From: Candidatus Aminicenantota bacterium
GTDB lineage: Bacteria; Acidobacteriota; Aminicenantia; UBA2199
DNA: 10,881 bases
Assembly: GCA_023136725.1 (NCBI GenBank)
Contig: JAGLQR010000027.1
Coordinates: 1 to 10,881, forward strand
Reading direction: 5' to 3'
The notes below the pieces were generated by a model, which saw nothing but the letters and a program-made list of their open reading frames with translations, was not told the origin of the DNA and ran no database searches. Both the position numbers and the translations under genes were made by a program. Below, in pieces: positions 6,131 through 10,881 of this stretch (within the stretch, counting starts at the first letter, position 1; each line of letters begins with the position of its first letter).

Positions 6131-7633
6131 TTATTTAAGCTCAATATATTTTGAAAAACTTGCTGTTTTATTGGCATTCATATCTTTTGCAGTGATCTCA
6201 AGTTTAAAAAATCCTTTCAATTCCGGAGTGATTTTAAGAGATATTTTAATAGAATCTTTCTCAGCTCTCAAAGTGTTGTTCTTATTCATTACGGAATTTC
6301 TGTCTTTGTCGATTATCTTTATCTCCACCTTCATAATTCCGGTTTTCTTTTTTTTCCCTGTTATTGAGAAACCGGAAATTGTGAAAGAAAGATCATGGCC
6401 TTTAGTTTTAACTTCTGAGATGGTGATCTTTGGTTCGGAAGCCAGTTTGATAAGCAGGTCAATTTCACCAGGGAGAAATTTTTTCTTATAAAACAATTTT
6501 GCATTTTTATCACCTATCTCAATTTCTATTTTCTTTTCACCTTTCTTTCCGTTAAATTTATAGATAATGAAATAGTAATTGTCTGATTTTTTTAAAATTG
6601 ACTCTATTCCTTTCACAAAATCATTGGTATTAATACTAAATCCGCCTGTTGATCTTGAAATATTTCTCAAAATCCCTTCCAGGTCCGGAGAAACAGAATC
6701 TGAATCCTCACCACTCTGTCTGAAGGAATGGAATAATATCAGGTTATAACTGATATTTGCTCCTTTAAACGGTGATATTAATTTTTCCGGATCAAAATTA
6801 TCAGAGAGAAGCATTGATTTGTCTATTTTTTTTAATGCATTTGCGATAGATGATGAATAAGAAGATTCAGAAGTCCCGGCAATATTTGACAGATAATTAG
6901 TGATATCTCTTTTGACATTATTGTATTTTTTCAATGAAGGGATAACCTCCCGTTGTTGAAAATTAACAAAGTACTTTTCTCCAGGATATTTTTGAGTCAG
7001 GAGAGAAAACACCCCATAATATTTTCCTATATCCGGCATGAGGAACTTTGATTTGAAATCCAGCCACTCTCTACTATACTCATTGAGGAAATTTAATATG
7101 CTTGATATGTACGGGTTCGAGTCCTTGACATTCGGGATAAAGTTGTTGAATTTTCTGACTATGCTGAACAATCTTTCTCTTGCAGATTCCTTTAGTCTTT
7201 TATAATTGAATGAATCATTTTTAACTATCTTCTCAATATCAGAAATTATATTTTGTTTTGGTTTGTCCGTTCTTATTCTGTATACCTTGACCGGAGTCCA
7301 CACAATAAGATTATCTTTCTTCCTGAGAACTTCATTGATGAAAAAATTGATACTTTTTGTTATATTCTTGCCATAATCGGTCAGGTTAAATTGAAGAATA
7401 AAATTCCTCCTTTCCGAGATATCATTAATTGATCTCTCACCGGTCAGGAGTTCTTCGATTGATCTGACCTTGCCGTTTATCTTTAGTGAGAAATCTTCCT
7501 TAGATAATCCTTTTAAATATTCACTTCCCTTATATATCCTTACCGGTATTTTCAGGTATATATCATCTGCTGAATATATGGTTCCCGCTACCAGAAAAAA
7601 CATTATTGTTAAAATTATTATATTTTTTTTCAT
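6131..7633 (-). CDS. Secreted VWFA-related domain protein with degenerate MIDAS
   Basis: The 500-residue protein has a signal peptide (MKKNIIILTIMFFLVAGTIYS). IYLKIPVRIYKGSEYLKGLSKEDFSLKINGK (25-55) resembles the stretch that opens Acidobacteria-type VWFA-related proteins (V.V....G..V.GL...DF.v..dGk). The von Willebrand-like core begins at NFILQFNLTDYG (77-88), followed by INFFINEVLRKKDNLIVWTPVKVYRI (95-120). It closes with ISRSTGGFSINTNDF (325-339) and the strand DNYYFIIYKF (351-360). The normal metal site DxSxS is replaced by NLTDY, so cation binding there is doubtful. About 120 residues of charged helices (about 130-250) are inserted. The C-terminal 100 residues are beta-rich (about 400-500). 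GGAGT at 7638-7642 sets the start, and its own promoter lies just upstream. The protein is probably periplasmic or surface-exposed and may bind a protein partner; the family call is moderate. Confidence 0.65.
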   Translation of the reverse strand: MKKNIIILTIMFFLVAGTIYSADDIYLKIPVRIYKGSEYLKGLSKEDFSLKINGKVRSIEELLTGERSINDISERRNFILQFNLTDYGKNITKSINFFINEVLRKKDNLIVWTPVKVYRIRTDKPKQNIISDIEKIVKNDSFNYKRLKESARERLFSIVRKFNNFIPNVKDSNPYISSILNFLNEYSREWLDFKSKFLMPDIGKYYGVFSLLTQKYPGEKYFVNFQQREVIPSLKKYNNVKRDITNYLSNIAGTSESSYSSSIANALKKIDKSMLLSDNFDPEKLISPFKGANISYNLILFHSFRQSGEDSDSVSPDLEGILRNISRSTGGFSINTNDFVKGIESILKKSDNYYFIIYKFNGKKGEKKIEIEIGDKNAKLFYKKKFLPGEIDLLIKLASEPKITISEVKTKGHDLSFTISGFSITGKKKKTGIMKVEIKIIDKDRNSVMNKNNTLRAEKDSIKISLKITPELKGFFKLEITAKDMNANKTASFSKYIELK

Positions 7634-7656
7634 ATTTACTCCATTGTTTGAAACCG

Positions 7657-7685
7657 AGTATAAAACTATATATTTTTATTATCAA
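7657..7685 (-). promoter_or_regulatory. Sigma70-type promoter for the VWFA-like/beta-barrel genes
   Basis: On the minus strand TTGATA (7685-7680) and TATACT (7662-7657) are separated by exactly 17 bases, each 5 of 6 to consensus. The predicted start near 7650 gives a leader of about 17 bases that includes the GGAGT ribosome site. The 61-base gap after the propeller regulator therefore holds an independent promoter. Confidence 0.7.
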
Positions 7686-7694
7686 CAAATATTT

Positions 7695-10460
7695 TTATTT
7701 TCTATTGTCTGATCTCAGAAGGCTCACAAGTTGAGTTCTGCTCTTAATATTCAATTTTTTATATATATTGTAAAGGTGATTTTTCACTGTTCCAAGAGAG
7801 ATATATAACTCTTCTTCAATTTCTTTATTACTTTTTCCCTTCAGGATCAAATTGATAATCTCCTTTTCCCTTAATGTAATAATATTATCCTGGAATAATT
7901 GTTCTGATGTCTTTCCTGTTAATGCAGGGGTTAGTTTTAGTTTTTTCCTCAGAGTCCGGAGAAGTAGAATAAACAGGATCAGGAATAGAAACAGTAATAC
8001 CCTGAACCAGAGTGATCCGGTAAAATGGGGAATAATGATAATGCTGAGTGATCTATAGTTATTGTTCCATATAGAGCTGCTATTAGCTCCCCTTACTTTG
8101 AAAATGTAATTCCCAGGTTTAAGTTCTTCGTAAAGTACATGATTAGTATTGCCCAGATATTGCCATTTATCTTCAAACCCTTCCATTATGCATGAATATT
8201 GATTCTTTTCAGGAGAACTAAAGTCCAAGGCTGCGAAATGTATCGTAATTGAATTATAATTGTTCGGGAGTCTTATTTCGTTAGTTGTGGAAATATCATT
8301 TTCCAGTATCTGATCCATTCCGGGGAGTTTGGTACTTCCGAATATTTCCAGTCCGGTCAATACTATTTGCGGTATGCAAATATTTGTATCGAGCTTTTCA
8401 GGGCAAAAAAAGTCAATTCCTTTTGAACCTCCGAAAAATAGTTTTCTATCAGAGCTTATAAAAGATGCATTTAAATTGAATTCAGTATTTTGTAATCCTT
8501 CAGAACAGTCGAAGTTTCTGAAGTTACCGGTTTTAATATTAAAATGTGAAAGGCCATTCAGTGTTCCAAGCCATAAATGTTCTTTGGGCTCCTCAACTAT
8601 GGAGACAATAGTATTGTCAGGGAGGCCATCGGCCTCTGAAAGCCGGAGGAACTTTCGTTTTGCATTATCAAGTCTCAACAATCCATTTCCTTTTGTCCCT
8701 AACCATAATATCCCCGGTTGTTCTTTCGACTCGCAGATAGACAAGACAGGGATATTTTCAAGGCTTTTTCCGGACTCCGGAAGTTTTAAGAGTTTAAAAG
8801 TATTGCTATTAATAATGAATTTCCCGACACCAATATTTGTACCGATCCATAACACACCTGGATCGGATATTGATTGTTTTATTGTATACACTCTGTTCAT
8901 ATCAGGATTATTTTTATATTCCTTTTGAAATTGATAATTAGTGAGATCAAAATTATTGAGATCCAGTCTGTATAATCCTTTTCCAAAAGTTCCGATCCAG
9001 AGAAAATCTTTATATAGCTTTGAGGTCATCAAAGTGGAGATAAAAGTGGAATTGAAATCAATGAATTTTTTTAACGGGGACTCAAGTTTTGTGAATAGTT
9101 TTTTTTCAATGTTATATTTTAGCAAACCCGAATTAGATCCTATAAATAAATATTCCGGTGAAGACAGATCAGATGTGATGCAGGTAATATAACGGGGGGG
9201 AATAGAACTAGCTTCCGGCATGCCTGAAATAAATGATTCTATCTTTCCCGACCTGAGGTTGATTTTATTCAAGCCGTTTCCAAGGGTTCCCGCCCAGAGG
9301 GTTGAAGGATCGTTTGTATTTGAATAAATTGATCCGATCACATTAGAACTCAGGCTATATCCATCTCCTCCATTGTTACTGAACTTACTAAAATATTCAC
9401 TTCCCCATATCTCAATATTTAAACCTCCGCCGACAGTCCCTATCCAGAGAAGCCCTGATCTGTCTCTCATGATACTCCAAATATATTTGTGACTCAGGCC
9501 GGAATCATCGCTTCCTTTTCCATAAGAAATTAAACTATCCTCAAAAATTTTATAAATGAATAACCCGTTTTCAGTTCCAACCCAGATCAAATTATCATTT
9601 CCCGGATCTGAGAAGATTGTAGTGATCTTTTCACCTTTCAGCCCGTGTTTCCTGTGGTTCTCAATCCCGAAGGATTGAAATTTCCCTGAGAGTTTTTCAT
9701 ATTTTACAAGTCCTGTATTTTTTGTCCCCAGCCAGAGATTTTTTTCCGCATCCTCTAATATCGTATGGATATATTGACAGCAGATATCTTTTTTCTTCTC
9801 CTCAACAGGGAGGATCTTTTGGAAGGAATCGTTTTCTTCACTATATTTACAAAAACCACCTCCCCATGTAGCTACCCAGATATTACCATTTGAATCTTCG
9901 AATGAGGACATTATCTTGTTTGAACTTATTGACCCCGGATCATCCGGGTCATGTTTGTATTGTTTTACCTGAGAAGACTTTGGATCGAAAAGCATCAAAC
10001 CTTCATCTTTGGTAGAGATCCACAATATTCCTTTAGAATCAAACTTTATGTGATTGATTATTTTTGAGCTGTCAGGATTTTTTATATTATCGAATGAAAG
10101 ATAATTTTTAAAATTGTTTTTTCCCGGGTTAAATTTTGAAATTCCTCCACCGTAAGTGGCAATCCAGAGATTCTTTTCCTCATCTTCACATATTGAGGTT
10201 ATAACATTGTGGGGAATTGATCTCTGATCTTCCGGAATATGAAAAAATTTTTTGAATTTGTATCCATCATACCTGTTAAGTCCGCTTGATGTTCCAATCC
10301 AGATATATCCTCTACTATCCTGGAAAAGTGAAAAAACAAGGTCGTCAGATAATCCATCTCCTTTATTTAAGTGATTGAAAGAGAGGGAAGAAGTATTACT
10401 CTTCGAATATGCAGGAAATATGATAAATCCGAGTATTGTCAATATAGTAAGATATTTCAT
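7695..10460 (-). CDS. Transmembrane propeller sensor with C-terminal LuxR-type DNA-binding domain
   Basis: This 921-residue regulator has a signal peptide (about 1-19), then 14 propeller repeats with W[ILV][GSA]T-type strand motifs at 54, 99, 147, 195, 243, 293, 339, 389, 439, 488, 538, 586, 630 and 675. That fits two seven-bladed propellers, as in hybrid two-component sensors of Bacteroidota. A Y_Y_Y (triple tyrosine) domain spans about 735-812, followed by one membrane helix (about 816-835). After only about 25 residues comes a LuxR/GerE domain (860-916) with LTLREKEIINL-like ITLREKEIINLILKGKSNKEI, LGTVKNHLYNIYKKL and RTQLVSLL. There is no histidine kinase, receiver or AraC module, so sensing and DNA binding sit on one polypeptide. 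No Shine-Dalgarno precedes the ATG (bases before it read ATTATACACA), unlike the neighbours. The start is kept because it supplies the signal peptide. The divergent LytTR gene is a likely partner or target. Confidence 0.93.
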   Translation of the reverse strand: MKYLTILTILGFIIFPAYSKSNTSSLSFNHLNKGDGLSDDLVFSLFQDSRGYIWIGTSSGLNRYDGYKFKKFFHIPEDQRSIPHNVITSICEDEEKNLWIATYGGGISKFNPGKNNFKNYLSFDNIKNPDSSKIINHIKFDSKGILWISTKDEGLMLFDPKSSQVKQYKHDPDDPGSISSNKIMSSFEDSNGNIWVATWGGGFCKYSEENDSFQKILPVEEKKKDICCQYIHTILEDAEKNLWLGTKNTGLVKYEKLSGKFQSFGIENHRKHGLKGEKITTIFSDPGNDNLIWVGTENGLFIYKIFEDSLISYGKGSDDSGLSHKYIWSIMRDRSGLLWIGTVGGGLNIEIWGSEYFSKFSNNGGDGYSLSSNVIGSIYSNTNDPSTLWAGTLGNGLNKINLRSGKIESFISGMPEASSIPPRYITCITSDLSSPEYLFIGSNSGLLKYNIEKKLFTKLESPLKKFIDFNSTFISTLMTSKLYKDFLWIGTFGKGLYRLDLNNFDLTNYQFQKEYKNNPDMNRVYTIKQSISDPGVLWIGTNIGVGKFIINSNTFKLLKLPESGKSLENIPVLSICESKEQPGILWLGTKGNGLLRLDNAKRKFLRLSEADGLPDNTIVSIVEEPKEHLWLGTLNGLSHFNIKTGNFRNFDCSEGLQNTEFNLNASFISSDRKLFFGGSKGIDFFCPEKLDTNICIPQIVLTGLEIFGSTKLPGMDQILENDISTTNEIRLPNNYNSITIHFAALDFSSPEKNQYSCIMEGFEDKWQYLGNTNHVLYEELKPGNYIFKVRGANSSSIWNNNYRSLSIIIIPHFTGSLWFRVLLFLFLILFILLLRTLRKKLKLTPALTGKTSEQLFQDNIITLREKEIINLILKGKSNKEIEEELYISLGTVKNHLYNIYKKLNIKSRTQLVSLLRSDNRK

Positions 10461-10512
10461 TGTGTATAATGATTAAGACGGATAAACTTTCTAAAATGTT
10501 TCATAATTATTT

Positions 10513-10526
10513 ATATTCAAGAATAT
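10513..10526. repeat. ATATTC-AA-GAATAT palindrome, candidate regulator site
   Basis: A perfect 6-base inverted repeat with a 2-base centre lies 53-66 bases upstream of the propeller regulator's start. Its size and symmetry would suit a dimeric helix-turn-helix protein such as the LuxR domain encoded next to it. Short AT-rich palindromes also arise by chance. Confidence 0.35.
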
Positions 10527-10596
10527 TTATACGAATCGGTACTGAAAAAAGGGGAAATTTTAGTAAATATAACTAAAGTCATATATTCCAAAAAAC

Positions 10597-10638
10597 CATT
10601 ACTTAATTCACATAAATGAATTTGTGACCAAAGTAATG
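10597..10638. repeat. Compound inverted repeat upstream of the LytTR promoter
   Basis: CATTACTT (10597-10604) is matched exactly by AAGTAATG (10631-10638). Immediately inside, AATTCA (10605-10610) is matched by TGAATT (10617-10622) around CATAAA, leaving TGTGACCA (10623-10630) as a one-sided bulge. The outer arm ends on the first base of the -35 box of the LytTR promoter, the position expected for an activator or repressor site. A transcript from further upstream could also fold here. Confidence 0.5.
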
Positions 10639-10666
10639 TGATAAAGATCAATTTAAAACGTATTAT
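10638..10666 (+). promoter_or_regulatory. Promoter for the LytTR gene
   Basis: GTGATA (10638-10643, 4 of 6 to -35) and TATTAT (10661-10666, 5 of 6 to -10) are spaced by 17 bases. Initiation near 10673 would give a leader of about 22 bases carrying AGGAG at 10683-10687. If used, it rules out the in-frame GTG at 10638 as a start codon. Confidence 0.5.
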
Positions 10667-10694
10667 AAGTGAAGTTGCCGCAAGGAGAAATTTA

Positions 10695-10881
10695 ATGGAC
10701 AGGTTAATGGTAAAACTCGGGAAAGGATTTGTTATTCTGAGATGTCAGGATATTGATCGAATCGAATCTGAAAGAAACTACCTGAGGCTTCACAAGGGAG
10801 AAAGGTCCTTTCTTATCAGAAATACACTTGAAAATTTTGAAAAAAAGCTGGATCCTGATAAGTTTGTCAGAGTTAACAGAT
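10695..10881 (+). CDS. LytTR-type DNA-binding regulator (3' end beyond the window)
   Basis: The visible 62 residues begin MDRLMVKLGKGFVILRCQDID and continue into IESERNYLRLH (24-34), FLIRNTLENFEKKLDPDKFVRVNR (39-62). This is the N-terminal half of a LytTR domain: the strand VILRCQDIDRIES, the N-Y-L-R-L-H strand, then the helix ending in LDPDKFVRVNR, normally followed by HR-type DNA-contact residues that lie off the end. The ATG has a strong AGGAG (10683-10687) seven bases upstream and a promoter before it, so the protein appears to start directly at the DNA-binding domain, with no receiver or membrane part. The frame is nevertheless open back to TGA at 10617-10619 and reads INLKRIISEVAARRNL, like the helix that links receivers to LytTR domains. 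It is divergent from the propeller regulator. Confidence 0.85.
   Translation, partial: MDRLMVKLGKGFVILRCQDIDRIESERNYLRLHKGERSFLIRNTLENFEKKLDPDKFVRVNR

Larger units (their letters stand above)
10461..10694. promoter_or_regulatory. Divergent regulatory region between propeller regulator and LytTR gene
   Basis: This 234-base, very AT-rich gap separates two divergently transcribed regulators. It holds a palindrome at 10513-10526, a larger inverted repeat at 10597-10638 and a promoter for the LytTR gene (each listed separately). I found no convincing promoter for the propeller regulator: the best -10-like hexamer, CATTAT at 10471-10466, sits five bases from its ATG and has no good -35. No open reading frame here looks coding. 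Confidence 0.55.

Noticed and set aside
6171..6491. 106-residue plus-strand frame opposite the VWFA-like gene
   Set aside because: Phe/Ile/Ser-rich antisense of a Lys-rich coding region; no start signal and no recognisable protein features.
8329..8928. 199-residue open frame on the plus strand, opposite the propeller regulator
   Set aside because: It lies antisense to repeated propeller blades; its repeated PNHN/PIHNT-type phrases are the reverse complement of the blade motifs, and it has no ribosome site.
10483..10491. VirR/LytTR-type half-site (AAAGTTTAT on the minus strand)
   Set aside because: It fits the loose consensus, but no second direct repeat lies 12-13 bases away, as LytTR sites require.
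10461..10620. Receiver domain belonging to the LytTR gene
   Set aside because: A stop at 10617-10619 closes the frame, and the DNA before it shows no receiver-like coding in any frame; it is the promoter side of the propeller gene.
1..10881. CRISPR array, tRNA, rRNA, insertion sequence or prophage
   Set aside because: No regularly spaced repeats, cloverleaf-like segments, transposase or phage-type proteins were seen; the near-repeats in 7695-10460 are propeller blades.

Overview
The window (10,881 bases, AT-rich, densely coded) looks like chromosomal DNA from a Gram-negative-type bacterium. Signs of an outer membrane are a signal-peptide beta-barrel protein ending in Phe and a periplasmic two-component-style propeller sensor. 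Most genes have good GGAG/AGGAG ribosome sites. A eukaryote-type UDP-glucose dehydrogenase, a VWFA-related secreted protein, a DUF6677-like membrane protein and propeller/LytTR signalling together recall Acidobacteriota and the Aminicenantes-like lineages. This placement is inferred from gene content and is weak; no rRNA or marker gene is present to settle it.

Layout. (1) 38-1487, plus strand: a clear sigma70-type promoter, with dyads over its spacer and -10, drives a two-gene unit. It encodes a four-helix membrane protein of unknown family and a winged-helix regulator. (2) 1507-4723, minus strand: a ugd-glmS operon (10-base gap) makes UDP-glucuronate and glucosamine-6-phosphate, the nucleotide-sugar feedstocks for envelope and polysaccharide synthesis. 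(3) 4810-5503, plus strand: a promoter placed so that transcription should start at, or within a base or so of, the ATG (predicted leaderless mRNA) drives a DUF6677-like membrane protein and an overlapping 56-residue two-helix protein, followed by a probable intrinsic terminator. (4) 5521-7685, minus strand: a promoter, then a secreted VWFA-related protein whose metal-binding motif is degenerate, then a small outer-membrane beta-barrel protein. (5) 7695-10460, minus strand: a 921-residue transmembrane regulator with 14 propeller blades, a Y_Y_Y domain, one membrane helix and a LuxR-type DNA-binding domain, with no kinase or receiver. (6) 10638-10881, plus strand: a promoter and the start of a LytTR DNA-binding protein cut by the window edge. 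It is divergent from the propeller regulator across 234 bases that contain several inverted repeats.

How they may work together (inference): the propeller regulator senses an extracytoplasmic ligand and acts on DNA directly from the membrane. Its neighbours, the LytTR gene and the secreted VWFA-like/beta-barrel pair, are the first candidate targets. No CRISPR array, tRNA, rRNA, insertion sequence or phage gene was seen.
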